DNA of 64,000 bases. It comes from Planctomycetota bacterium. Its GTDB lineage: Bacteria; Planctomycetota; UBA8742; UBA2392. This document shows positions 35,553 to 44,432 of the stretch, piece after piece. The translations under genes were made by a program, and so were the position numbers. The DNA is taken from NCBI GenBank assembly GCA_020849795.1, contig JADZFR010000003.1, forward strand, positions 55,756-119,755, written 5' to 3'. The first letter of the stretch is position 1, and each line of letters starts with the position of its first letter. Below the pieces are notes generated by a model, which saw nothing but the letters and a program-made list of their open reading frames with translations, had not been told where the DNA came from and made no database searches.

Positions 35553-38500
35553 ATGTCCGAACTCTGGACCCCTGAACTTGCGCGTGAGCGCCACCCGATC
35601 CTCGCGTTCTTTGCGCGTCGGCCTATCACCGTGGGCGTGCTGCTGGTTGCCGTGGCTGTGCTGGGCGCCATCAGCATGAAGTTGATGCCCGTTGAGCTGC
35701 TGCCCGCGGGCATTGAGCGCAAGTCGATCAGCGTCAGTGTTGACTACAACCGCGCCGGCGGCACCGTTTCGCCGCTGGTCGTCGAACGCGAAGTCACGCT
35801 GATCATTGAAGGCGAGCTTTCCACCATTCCCGGCATCAGTGAACTCACCTGCACCTCCCGCGGCGACGGCTCCAGCTTCAACATGGACTTTGATGCCGAC
35901 CGCAACATGGACGAAGCCTACGCCGAGGTCTGGGCCGCCTGCGAGCGCGCCCGCCTGCGCCTGCCCGCCACCGTCGGGCGCATCCAGGTGCGTCGCCAGC
36001 GCGCAGACAGCGGCAGCTGGCCTGTCGCCTTTGTCAACTTCGCATGGGAAGACGGCACTGAAGACCCCCACATCAAGCTTGAGCAAGTCATCCAACCGCA
36101 TCTTGAGGCCGTCGAGGGCGTCGCCAGCGTCAACTTCTTCGGCACCTATCGCAAGTTCGTGGTCGTTGACCTTGACCCCGAAAAGGTCCGTGCCTACGGC
36201 GTTGACATCGCCGACTTGCTGCAACGCCTGCGCGGCGACAACTTTCGCGCTCCCGCCGGCAAGGTGATCGTCGAAGAAGGCGGCGGAGACGGCGCCCGCC
36301 ACGACCGCGAAGTCTACCTGGTGGCGGACTCGCGCTTTGCCAACATCCAGCAGATTGAGCGCATCCCGGTACGCCCGGGCCTTGAGCTTGCCGACATCAC
36401 CCGCCACGGCGCCAGTGAATCCGGTCCGCACCGCGGCGTTTACGAAACCTACAGTGTCAGCACATACGTGCGCGTGAACCGCCAGCGCGGCGCAACCGCC
36501 ATGGTCTTCAAGACCGGCGAAAGCAACACCGTCCAGGTTGGCGACCGCGTCGAGGCGTCGCTGGCTGAGCTGAAGAACAACCCTGAGCTCGAAGGCTTCA
36601 CTTCCCGCGTTGCCTGGAACCAGGGGCAGAGCATCAAGGAAAGCATTGAGAACCTGCTCTGGACACTGTTCTGGGGCGGTGTGCTGGCGTTCTTCGTGAT
36701 GCTGGTCTTCCTAAAGAGCTGGCGCCTGAGCCTGATGATCGCCCTGTCCATCCCGCTTTCCATGACCATGGCGCTGGCCGTCATGTACTTCTTCGACCAG
36801 ACCATCAACTTGATGGTGCTGATGGGCTTCACGCTGGCCGCCGGAATGCTGCTCGACAACAGCATTGTCGTGGCTGAAAACGTGTTTCGCCGGCACAGCC
36901 TGGGCGAGCAATCGTACGCCGCCGCCGTGCGCGGCGCCGGAGAAGTCGGCCTGGCGCTGGTGCTGGCAACCAGTACGACCGTGATTGTGTTCATTACCGT
37001 CGTGTTCATGCTCGACGACGAGATGCTCAGCTTCTTCATGGGCAAGATCGGCATGCCGGTTTGCCTCAGCCTGGGCTTCTCGATTCTGCTCGCGATCGGC
37101 GTCATCCCGATGACGATGTACCGCGCCCGGCTGCTGCAAGCCGAAAAGACTTCGCGCTTCCGTCGCGCGTTCGCCGGCCTGCGCACGCGGCTGTCGGCAC
37201 AGTGGTCCAAGCCATTTCCGGCGCGGCTGGCGGCTGCGCCCCTGATCGCGTGCTGGGAGTTCACGGCGCTGTTTGTCGGGCGAAACGCCACGGGCCTGCC
37301 CGGCTCGCCGATCATGGATCGCCTGTCGGTCTGGTATGAGCGCCTGGTGCGCTGGATGATGCCGGCCCGCTGGTTTGTCACTCTGGGCGTGCTGGGCCTG
37401 ACCTTTGGCGCCGTGTTCCTGCTGATGGCAATGCAGGAACGTACCGACCAGAACCAGGGCAACCGCGACAGCATCCAGCTGCGCATGGGTTTCGACAACG
37501 GCAGCGACATCATGATCACCAAGCACGCGCTGCAGATTATCGGCATCGAGAAAGGCAGCGCCGCCGAGCGCGGCCGCTTCAAGGTGGGCGACTTCATTCT
37601 GCGCTACAACGGCCGCGCCGTGGGTTCGCTGGAAGACCTGCAACGGCTTGAGCGCGATACGCCCCGCGGCGCAAACGTGCCCGTCGACGTGGCGCGCGGC
37701 AAGATGACCGGCACCCTGGACGTCGAAGCCGGGCCGATGGGCATCCGGGGCGAGATGCAGGATACCGAGCCGCTGCGCGACGCAATCTGGACCACATACG
37801 TGTTCGATGTGGAAGACATCCTGCTCGGCCGCGAAGACGCCGCCGCCAAGCGCGAGCAGGCCGTGGCCGCCGGCATGTCGCCCGACCAGGCCAAGGTCCA
37901 GTTCGGGCGCACGCCCGCCGAGGCCAACGAAGAGTTCGGCATTGAAAACATGTCAGTCAGCTTCAGCGCCGGCCGGGCGCAGTTCTGGATTTACCTGGAC
38001 GCGGCCAGGGTCAGCGAAGCCAACGACATTTACAAGCGCATGATGGCTGCGCTGCCCGAGCGCGCGGGCGTGGATATTCGCGGCGAGTTTTCGGGCAGCA
38101 CAACCAGCGAAGTAAGCGTGCGGATCAACGGCCCGGACACTGAGCGCCTGCTGGCGCTGGCCGAAGAAGTGATTGTGCGGCTGTCCGGCGTCGAGGGCCT
38201 TGAAGGCCTGCGCGTCGATACCGAAGAAGGCCTCGATGAGGTCACCGTCGCCGTCGATCGCCAGCGCGCCGCGGCCTTTGGCGTTGACCCCAGCGTGCTG
38301 TCGCAGGTGATGGGCTTTCAGCTTTCGGGCACGCAGTTGCGCGATTTTCAGCGCGGCGAAGCGTTGCTGCCCCTGCGCGTGCGCTTTGCACCGCCCGAGG
38401 ACGAAAGCGGCAACCCGCGCGACCCCAGCCTGTCGGATGTGGCCGAGACGCGTATCGCCGGCAGCGGCGGCGGGTCTGTGGCCGCAAAAGCCGTCACTGA

Positions 38501-39287
38501 AACCAGCGGCCTGGCCACGTCGCAGGTCGGTGAAATCCGCCGCACCAACCGCAAGACCAGCCTGCGCGTCGTCGGCACCACCAGCACCGAAGACCTGGAA
38601 CGCATTGAGGCACAGGTCAGGCAGGCGATGCAGGGCGTGAAGTTTCCGCCCGGCTATTCGCAGGAACTTGGCGGGCGCTTCGGGCGCTTTGGCCAGCAGT
38701 TCGACAGTCTTTGGACAAGCCTGATCTGGGCAGCCGTGCTTGTGTTCCTGGTGATGTGCTTCTTGTTCGAGAGTGTGCTGAAACCGATTTGCATTCTGAT
38801 CGCAAGTGTGCCCGGCGCGATTTTGGGCGCCTTCGGCCTGCTGCAATTGACCGGTACCCCGGTGGACGGCATCGCGATGCTGGGGCTGCTGGTGCTGGTG
38901 GGCGTGGTGGTGAACAACGGCATCGTGATGGTGGACCTGATCAATCGCCTGCGTGCCGAAGGCATGGAGCGAACCAAGGCGGTGGAAATGGCCGCGCGGC
39001 AGCGCCTGCGCCCGATTCTGCTGACCAGCCTGACGACGGTGTTCGGTTTGATCCCGATGGCGATGGGCGACGCGAAGTTTGTGGGCATGCCGTACTACCC
39101 GATGGGCCGCATGGTGCTGGGCGGGTTGCTGGCCAGCATGGTGTACACGCTGGTGCTGGTGCCGCCGTGGTACACGATTCTCGACGACATCGGCCTGACG
39201 GTGAAGGGCTGGCTCACAGTTGTCTTCGGCACGCGTGCCCGCGGCGGCGGCGAAGGCGCAGCCACCGCACCCGCAAGCGCGGATTAA
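35553..39287 (+). CDS. RND-superfamily efflux permease with an inserted PDZ domain
   Basis: 1244-residue AcrB/MdtB-type permease (HAE1/HME-like) of the inner membrane. First helix at about 25-45, a large periplasmic porter loop, then a helix bundle with LLDNSIVVAENVFRRHSLGE and, in the second half, GVVVNNGIVMVDLINRLRAEG. Unusually the second periplasmic loop begins with a PDZ-like segment at about 662-745 (IGIEKGSAAERGRFKVGDFILRYNGRAVGSLEDLQ), absent from standard RND pumps. AAGGA precedes the ATG. No membrane-fusion or outer-membrane-channel gene adjoins it, so the export complex must be completed from elsewhere. Substrate unknown. Confidence 0.9.
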   Translation: MSELWTPELARERHPILAFFARRPITVGVLLVAVAVLGAISMKLMPVELLPAGIERKSISVSVDYNRAGGTVSPLVVEREVTLIIEGELSTIPGISELTCTSRGDGSSFNMDFDADRNMDEAYAEVWAACERARLRLPATVGRIQVRRQRADSGSWPVAFVNFAWEDGTEDPHIKLEQVIQPHLEAVEGVASVNFFGTYRKFVVVDLDPEKVRAYGVDIADLLQRLRGDNFRAPAGKVIVEEGGGDGARHDREVYLVADSRFANIQQIERIPVRPGLELADITRHGASESGPHRGVYETYSVSTYVRVNRQRGATAMVFKTGESNTVQVGDRVEASLAELKNNPELEGFTSRVAWNQGQSIKESIENLLWTLFWGGVLAFFVMLVFLKSWRLSLMIALSIPLSMTMALAVMYFFDQTINLMVLMGFTLAAGMLLDNSIVVAENVFRRHSLGEQSYAAAVRGAGEVGLALVLATSTTVIVFITVVFMLDDEMLSFFMGKIGMPVCLSLGFSILLAIGVIPMTMYRARLLQAEKTSRFRRAFAGLRTRLSAQWSKPFPARLAAAPLIACWEFTALFVGRNATGLPGSPIMDRLSVWYERLVRWMMPARWFVTLGVLGLTFGAVFLLMAMQERTDQNQGNRDSIQLRMGFDNGSDIMITKHALQIIGIEKGSAAERGRFKVGDFILRYNGRAVGSLEDLQRLERDTPRGANVPVDVARGKMTGTLDVEAGPMGIRGEMQDTEPLRDAIWTTYVFDVEDILLGREDAAAKREQAVAAGMSPDQAKVQFGRTPAEANEEFGIENMSVSFSAGRAQFWIYLDAARVSEANDIYKRMMAALPERAGVDIRGEFSGSTTSEVSVRINGPDTERLLALAEEVIVRLSGVEGLEGLRVDTEEGLDEVTVAVDRQRAAAFGVDPSVLSQVMGFQLSGTQLRDFQRGEALLPLRVRFAPPEDESGNPRDPSLSDVAETRIAGSGGGSVAAKAVTETSGLATSQVGEIRRTNRKTSLRVVGTTSTEDLERIEAQVRQAMQGVKFPPGYSQELGGRFGRFGQQFDSLWTSLIWAAVLVFLVMCFLFESVLKPICILIASVPGAILGAFGLLQLTGTPVDGIAMLGLLVLVGVVVNNGIVMVDLINRLRAEGMERTKAVEMAARQRLRPILLTSLTTVFGLIPMAMGDAKFVGMPYYPMGRMVLGGLLASMVYTLVLVPPWYTILDDIGLTVKGWLTVVFGTRARGGGEGAATAPASAD

Positions 39288-39299
39288 ATGGCTGCCCCG

Positions 39300-39320
39300 C
39301 ACCCGGGTGCTTCCCGGGTG
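39300..39320. terminator. hairpin after the RND permease gene
   Basis: CACCCGGG / CCCGGGTG with a TGCTT loop, 12 nt past the permease stop. No U-run follows, so termination is only likely. Confidence 0.4.
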
Positions 39321-39342
39321 ACGCAGGATTGGGGATTGCCGC

Positions 39343-40284
39343 TCAGGCGGCGGTGCGAAGGCAGGCACCCCCGGGGCCTGCCTGGCAGTTGGCTGCGCGG
39401 GTTGCATGCCGGCACACACGCGCGAACATACCGGGGGCAATGCGGCGCCGCAGGCGCTTTGGGCTGCTTGCCTGCAAATGCAAAACGCAACTCATCCATC
39501 CTGCAAGCAACGCCCTGCGCTGCGCCCCAGTGGGGCGCATGGACTCTGGCCCACGGCCAAGCCGTTGAAGTCCGAAGTCGAAAGATGATGGCGCCCCGGC
39601 CGGTCGCGAGCTTTGCGCGCTGTCGTCGTCGCGGCTCAGGCGCGTCGGCGTCGCCGGCGCGGCGCAGGCGGGCTCAACGGCTGCGACGACATCGGGTACC
39701 GGAACTTGTTTCGCGGGCGTCGACGTGCGCAGGCTGCTTTCGTAGCGCTCATACGTCTCGCCAATGCTTTCGTATACTTCGCCGTCGCTGGCACGGGTGC
39801 GTTTGCGGCGCCTGGACGCTGTACCGGTGCGCTTGCGCGGCTCGGTGGCTTTCAGTTTCTCGCGCAATTCTGCCAGCCGCTGCTCGCTGGCCCGGTGGCC
39901 GATGCGGCGCCAATTAGGGTCGTTGCAGAACGGCGACGCTTCGCCCAGTTCGGCGATTGAGTCCTTCATAAACAGCAGCTCAATCTGCTCGCGCATCTCT
40001 GCAAGGATCCAGCCTCGGGCATGTGCGGCATCCACCCGCGCCTGCCTGATCTTCAGCGACACCTGGCGGGCCGACATGTCCAGGCAGGCTTGCGCCATGC
40101 GGCGGCGCTCGGCTGTGGATGCATGCAGCAGCGCTTTGACGCGTGCCAGCTCGTGTTCGACGCGTTCGCGCTCAAGCTGAAGTTGCATGCGCCGGGCAAG
40201 CGCGGCGCCCTGTTCAAGCGCCGATGTCCAGGGCGCCGGTGCGGGCGTGTCGGGTGTGAACGGCAGATCAAACAGGGTCATCAT
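39343..40284 (-). CDS. hypothetical coiled-coil protein
   Basis: 313 residues, unrecognised. The first ~135 residues are convincing: a helical Arg/Glu/Ala pattern (LQLERERVEHELARVKALL, AERRRMAQACLDMSARQVSLKIRQARVDAA) followed by a patch FCNDPNWRRIGHRASEQRLAELREKL. After a basic SRRRKRTR patch the sequence becomes low-complexity, and the last ~70 residues look like translated non-coding DNA. The true gene may therefore be shorter or frameshifted near its 3' end. It is the only candidate between the RND permease and selD. Weak ribosome site. Confidence 0.45.
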   Translation of the reverse strand: MMTLFDLPFTPDTPAPAPWTSALEQGAALARRMQLQLERERVEHELARVKALLHASTAERRRMAQACLDMSARQVSLKIRQARVDAAHARGWILAEMREQIELLFMKDSIAELGEASPFCNDPNWRRIGHRASEQRLAELREKLKATEPRKRTGTASRRRKRTRASDGEVYESIGETYERYESSLRTSTPAKQVPVPDVVAAVEPACAAPATPTRLSRDDDSAQSSRPAGAPSSFDFGLQRLGRGPESMRPTGAQRRALLAGWMSCVLHLQASSPKRLRRRIAPGMFARVCRHATRAANCQAGPGGACLRTAA

Positions 40285-40623
40285 GGCGGCATCTCACAGG
40301 GGCACAACTTGCGCCCTTAACAGCAGGAACCTGCGGACACAGGTCAGCACGGATTTGTGCCCGGCGGCAGGCGGCTATCGCCGACAAACCCAGCCGGCAA
40401 GCCTGTTTGCGGCGGAAAAGTTTTTTGAGAATTCCGATCGACCGTCTCGTCAATCCGTCGCCTTCTGTCGACAACACACTCCGTCTGCGGCTGCGCCCGA
40501 CCTTGCCCGCGCCGATGGCACCGCCGCGTGGTGACCCGTGGCATCCATTCGGTGCGGATGATGCTGTCGCGCAGGAATGTGACCGCCTCAACGGTTGTTG
40601 GTATGCTGCACCCGGGAGAAACC
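40285..40623. other. intergenic region upstream of selD
   Basis: 339 nt without a convincing gene on either strand. A TATGCT at about 40602 could be a -10 box for selD, with only a weak TGTGAC partner 18 bp upstream. An AT-rich patch (AAAAGTTTTTTGAGAATT, about 40418-40435) and no strong hairpins are visible. Confidence 0.35.
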
Positions 40624-41688
40624 ATGGCTGTTGAGCAGGCATCGGGCGAGAAACCACGCTTGACGCAACTTTCCCACGGCGCCGGCTGAGGCTGCAAGCT
40701 TTCGGCTAGCGACCTCGTGCAGGTGCTGAAGGGATTGCCAAAAGTGACGGACGCCAACGTGCTCGTGGGCACGGATTGGGCCGACGACGCGTGCGTGTAT
40801 CGCATCAACGACGAGCAGGCGATTGTCCAGACGCTCGACTTCTTTACGCCGATCGTGGACGACCCTTACACCTTCGGCCAGATTGCGGCGGCCAACGCGA
40901 TCTCGGACATCTATGCCATGGGCGCCAAGCCGCTGTTTGCGCTGAACATCGTGGCCTTTCCGCTGGCGCAGCTTGGGCACACCGTGCTGGCGCAGATTCT
41001 CAAGGGCGGCAGCGACAAGGCGCGTGAAGCCGGCATCTTTGTGACCGGCGGGCACAGCATCGACGACGCCGAGCCCAAGTACGGCATGTGCGTCACCGGC
41101 ATCGTGCACCCTGACAAGATCATGAGCAACGCCGGCGCCAAGGTCGGCGACAAGCTGGTGCTGACCAAGCCCCTGGGCGTGGGCGTGCTTACCACGGCAG
41201 TGAAACGGCAATTGCGCACCGAGGCGCAAATCGACGCCGCGATTCATTGCATGGCCGCAATCAACAAACCCGGCGGCGAGGCGATCGACGAGGTCGGCGC
41301 GAGCGCAGCCACCGACATCACGGGCTTTGGCCTGATCGGGCACCTGCGCGGTATTGCTGCTGCCAGCAACGTCGGCGTGAAGCTGCGCTTTGGAGCGCTG
41401 CCGATTCTGCCGGGAGTAATGGACTTGATCAGCCAGGGCTGTTTTCCCGGCGGCACAAAGAAGAACTGGCTGCACTACGGGCAATGGGTCGATTACGCGC
41501 CCGAGCTGTCGCAGCACGAGCAGACGCTGGTGTGCGACGCGCAGACCAGTGGCGGCATGCTGATCAGCGTGCCTGCGGCCAGGTGTGATGCGCTGGTGGC
41601 CAGCCTCAAGCGGCACAATGCGCTGGCAAGCGCCGTGGTGGGGGACGTCGTCGCAGACCACCCCGGGCGCATTGCAGTCGAGCGCTGA
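40624..41688 (+). CDS. selD: selenide, water dikinase (selenophosphate synthase), selenoprotein with in-frame UGA
   Basis: SelD makes selenophosphate from selenide and ATP, the selenium donor for selenocysteine and selenouridine. Reading from the ATG that has GGGAG 5-6 nt upstream gives ...LTQLSHGAG-U-GCKLSASDLVQVL, where codon 22 (40687-40689) is TGA at exactly the position of the active-site Cys/Sec of the family motif. The 354-residue product has normal SelD length and continues with GTDWADDACVYRI, GGHSIDDAEPKYG, TSGGMLIS. A gene finder that stops at TGA would wrongly begin at 40717 and lose the active site. The organism must therefore have selA/selB/selC elsewhere. A hairpin follows the UGA. 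Confidence 0.95.
40688..40716 (+). promoter_or_regulatory. candidate bacterial SECIS stem-loop in selD
   Basis: Starting at the UGA, GAGG (40688-40691) can pair with CCTC (40713-40716), enclosing CAAGC...GCTAG pairing with a short U-rich loop. Position directly after the UGA is right for a bacterial SECIS, but the fold is modest and inferred by eye. Confidence 0.4.
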
Positions 41689-41690
41689 AC

Positions 41691-41713
41691 GGGCGAGGTT
41701 CACACTCTCGCCC
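41691..41713 (+). terminator. hairpin after selD
   Basis: GGGCGAG / CTCGCCC, 7-bp stem with a 9-nt loop, two nt after the selD stop and followed by TGTTGCT. Weak U-run, so moderate. Confidence 0.45.
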
Positions 41714-41733
41714 TGTTGCTATCCACTTCTTCT

Positions 41734-41967
41734 TTATCGCGGCACTTCGAAGTTGTGGAGCTTCACGTCGGCCAGCGCGATCTCAAACTCCAGCAACGTG
41801 GTGTGCAGAGATGCGCCAAGGTTTGCAGCCGCCTTTCGGCCGGGAAATGGCGTTGCGCCGAGAATGGTGGCGCTTTGCGCGATGTCGTTCAGCATCTCGC
41901 GGATTTCTTCAAGCAATTGCTGGGCGCGGGCGCTTTTGCGGCTGGCAGATGCGGGTGTGCGTTTCAT
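41734..41967 (-). CDS. small hypothetical protein
   Basis: 77 residues, unrecognised. Basic start (MKRTPASASRKSARAQQ), then an amphipathic helical body (LLEEIREMLNDIAQSATILG, ANLGASLHTTLLEFEIALADVKLHNF). No membrane segment. A strong AAGGAG lies 5 nt before the ATG, which makes expression credible. It lies convergent to selD and downstream of TPR paralogue C on the same strand after a 147-nt gap. Confidence 0.6.
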   Translation of the reverse strand: MKRTPASASRKSARAQQLLEEIREMLNDIAQSATILGATPFPGRKAAANLGASLHTTLLEFEIALADVKLHNFEVPR

Positions 41968-42114
41968 GGCGGCTCCTTGATTGTCGCGGGCAAGCCGATT
42001 TCGGCTGCGCGTGCAGGGTACACCGGCTATGCGACAACCATTGGCCCTTGGCGAGGCGTTTGGAACAGCGGTGCCGCCCCGGAAGGTGCATGGAATGGGG
42101 GCTGGCGGAAAATC

Positions 42115-43521
42115 TCAGATTTTTCGGCGAATGATGGTTCCGCCCGACTTTGGCAGCGGGATTTCGCCCCGAAACCCGTCCATGGCGGCGCGAATTTCGT
42201 CGGCTAAGGCGCCGTCGTAGTTTTCGACGGCCAGTGCCAGCGCGTTTTCGGCGTGCTGGGTGGCGTCGGCAAATGCCCCGCGCCGTGCCAGCAGCGTCGC
42301 CAGCGCCAGCAGCAGGTCGGCCAGCGAGCGATACTCCGGCGCGTCCTGCACCGCGAACACGCCATAGCTGAAGCTGCGCTCGGCTTCGACTTCGTCGCCA
42401 AGTTCTTCCTGCACGCGGCCAAGTTCGCGCCACGCGCCGGCGAGTGACTCGGGGTTGCCGACTTCCGACGCAAGCTGAATGGCATCGCGCGCGTAGCGTC
42501 GGGCCTCTTCCAGCATGCCCAGACGGCGATAGCACGAGGACAAGCCCACCAGCGCCGAGCAGCACTGGGGCGTGTTGCCGATCTCGGCGTTCACGGCAAG
42601 GCTTTGCCGGTACAGGTCGGTGGCGCGGGCCAGGTCGCCCCGCGCGTCGCGTTCGCGGCGCATCAGGGCATGGGCCAGCGTGGTCAGCATGGCGGCTTGG
42701 TTCAGCCGGTCGTCGGTTTCGCGCAGGATGGTCAGCGACTTTTCCAGCCACTCGACGGCGCCATCGTGCTCATGATTGGCCATGCAGGCGGCGCCGATCT
42801 GCCCGTAGCTGACGCCGATGGCTGCCTTGACGCCCAGCCTTTCGGCCAGCGCCAACACCGGCTGGTACATCTGCACCACGTCGGCGGTCGACAATCCGCG
42901 ATCGAGCACGGTGGCCAGGTTGCCAAGCGCGCGCAGTTGCAGGCGTTCGTTGCCGACGGTTTGGGCAAGGCGCAAAGCCTCGCGCAGGTCGGCTTCGGCG
43001 GCATAGCTTTCGCGCACGTCGCGATACAGCACGCCGCGTTCGATCAGCGCTGTTGCGCGTCGGGCGCGGTCGCCGGCGGCAAGGCGGACGGCGCGCGTCA
43101 ACGTCTCCAGCGCGGCTTCGCGGCGGCCGACAAACCAGCGCAGCATGCCGCAACTGATCAGGGCGTCGACCTGTGCGGCCGGTTGCGCCGAGGGGTGGTG
43201 GGCGATGCGCGCGTGCAGGTCGGCGGCGCTTTCATTCTGGTACTCGCGCTCGGCAAACGCGACTGCACGTTGCAACCATGCCAGCTCGCGCCGCGCCAGG
43301 GTGTCATTGAGGCGCGTGACGCCGGTTTGTGCGTCGCGCGCGTGGTCGGCCAATTCAAGGGCCATGGCGTCAAGCGAAGTTTCGGGCAGGGTCGCCTCGA
43401 TGCACTCAAGCGCCAGTTCGTGCAGGCGCGCGCGTTCGCTGGGCATATGCAACTGGTAAGCTGCGTCGCGCAACGACGCGTGCCGAAACAGGTAGACAAA
43501 CTCGGCGCTTGGCAAATCCAT
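42115..43521 (-). CDS. TPR-repeat protein (paralogue C)
   Basis: 468-residue TPR solenoid. Front motif FVYLFRHASLRDAAYQLHMPSERARLHELA at about 8-37 is nearly the same as in the two TPR genes at 3.9-7.5 kb, again with no ATPase domain in front. TPR units follow (LRALGNLATVLDRGLSTADVVQ, LVGLSSCYRRLGMLEEARRYA, WRELGRVQEELGDEVEAERSF). Shorter and more diverged than paralogues A and B, so an older copy. It is divergent from the rbfA-like gene (57 nt) and not obviously in an operon. Partner and process unknown. Confidence 0.85.
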   Translation of the reverse strand: MDLPSAEFVYLFRHASLRDAAYQLHMPSERARLHELALECIEATLPETSLDAMALELADHARDAQTGVTRLNDTLARRELAWLQRAVAFAEREYQNESAADLHARIAHHPSAQPAAQVDALISCGMLRWFVGRREAALETLTRAVRLAAGDRARRATALIERGVLYRDVRESYAAEADLREALRLAQTVGNERLQLRALGNLATVLDRGLSTADVVQMYQPVLALAERLGVKAAIGVSYGQIGAACMANHEHDGAVEWLEKSLTILRETDDRLNQAAMLTTLAHALMRRERDARGDLARATDLYRQSLAVNAEIGNTPQCCSALVGLSSCYRRLGMLEEARRYARDAIQLASEVGNPESLAGAWRELGRVQEELGDEVEAERSFSYGVFAVQDAPEYRSLADLLLALATLLARRGAFADATQHAENALALAVENYDGALADEIRAAMDGFRGEIPLPKSGGTIIRRKI

Positions 43522-43578
43522 GCGCGAAGATTATGCGGCGGGCATGTGGTTGCAACTCGCATGCGTTAGAATGGGGCT

Positions 43579-43878
43579 ATGGGCAAAGAGGGCAATATCC
43601 GAAGGCCGGACCGCAAGGCGCTGCAACTCGCGCGGCAGGTGCAGCGTGCGTTGACGTTTGCGCTGGCTGAAACCGGCAACGAGTTGCTGCTTGCCGCCTA
43701 CGTCGAAGAGGTGCAGCCGGCACCGGACGCGACGCACATGCTGGTCAGCGTGCGCGGCGACGGCGAGCCGATGGCGTTGCTGGGGGCCCTGCACGAGCAC
43801 ACGGGCCGGCTGCGAAGTGCCGTGGCCGAAGCGATTACGCGCCGCAAAGCGCCCGAGTTGGCGTGGCAGATTGTGTAG
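43579..43878 (+). CDS. rbfA: ribosome-binding factor A-like protein
   Basis: 99 residues resembling RbfA, a KH-fold factor that binds 16S rRNA helix 1 during late 30S maturation. RPDRKALQLARQVQRALTFALAE matches the first helix, VEEVQPAPDATHMLVSVRG the central strands (VxVSxDLxxAxVYVS in the family), and ALHEHTGRLRSAVAEAITRRKAPELAWQIV the end (AxGxLRxxLxxRLxLRxxPEL). It is shorter and more diverged than typical RbfA (115-130 residues), and lies apart from the usual infB/truB neighbours. RbfA domain is likely; orthology less certain. Confidence 0.72.
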   Translation: MGKEGNIRRPDRKALQLARQVQRALTFALAETGNELLLAAYVEEVQPAPDATHMLVSVRGDGEPMALLGALHEHTGRLRSAVAEAITRRKAPELAWQIV

Positions 43879-43883
43879 CGCGG

Positions 43884-44408
43884 CTACATCACGTTGAGTT
43901 CAAGCTTGGCGGCTTCGCTCATCATGGACTTGTTCCAGGGCGGGTCCCAGACCAGTTCAACTTTCGCTTCCGTCACGCGCTCAAGCTGCTTGAGCTTGCT
44001 TTCGACTTCGCCGGGCAGCGTGCCGGCGACCGGGCATGCCGGCGATGTCAGCGTCATGCGCACGTGCACGTCGCCCTTGAAGCCGACGCTGACGCCGTAG
44101 ATCAAGCCCAGCTCGTAGACGTTGACCGGGATCTCGGGGTCGAACACGGTCTTGAGTTTCTCGATCACAGATTCGTTGACGGCCCTGGCCTCGGCCGGTG
44201 TCAGGTCGCGCGGGTGGCCCGCGGCGTCGGTGGGCAGCTTGGCTGCATCCGGTGTCGGGTTCTTGGCCGGCGCTCCGGCGGACTGGCCCGGCGCGCCTCT
44301 TTGGGCGAGCGAGTGGTCGACATCGATGGGCGGTAGCGGCTTGACCTTATCGGGGTCAACCAGCTTGGCTGCGCCTTCGGGGTGGGATTGTTCGGTCTCG
44401 TTGGTCAT
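43884..44408 (-). CDS. sufT: SufT/MIP18-family iron-sulphur assembly protein (DUF59)
   Basis: 174 residues. A proline-rich, low-complexity front of about 70 residues precedes a DUF59 domain: VIEKLKTVFDPEIPVNVYELGLIYGV, MTLTSPACPVAGTLPGEVESKL with the conserved cysteine, and VELVWDPPWNKSMMSEAAKLEL. SufT-type proteins assist Fe-S cluster maturation with the SUF machinery. It is the last gene of the sufB-C-D-S-T series, 24 nt after sufS. The long N-terminal extension is unlike the ~100-residue minimal family member and may be disordered. Confidence 0.9.
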   Translation of the reverse strand: MTNETEQSHPEGAAKLVDPDKVKPLPPIDVDHSLAQRGAPGQSAGAPAKNPTPDAAKLPTDAAGHPRDLTPAEARAVNESVIEKLKTVFDPEIPVNVYELGLIYGVSVGFKGDVHVRMTLTSPACPVAGTLPGEVESKLKQLERVTEAKVELVWDPPWNKSMMSEAAKLELNVM

Positions 44409-44432
44409 GGTTGTGCTTGGGGCCGGGCGTCA

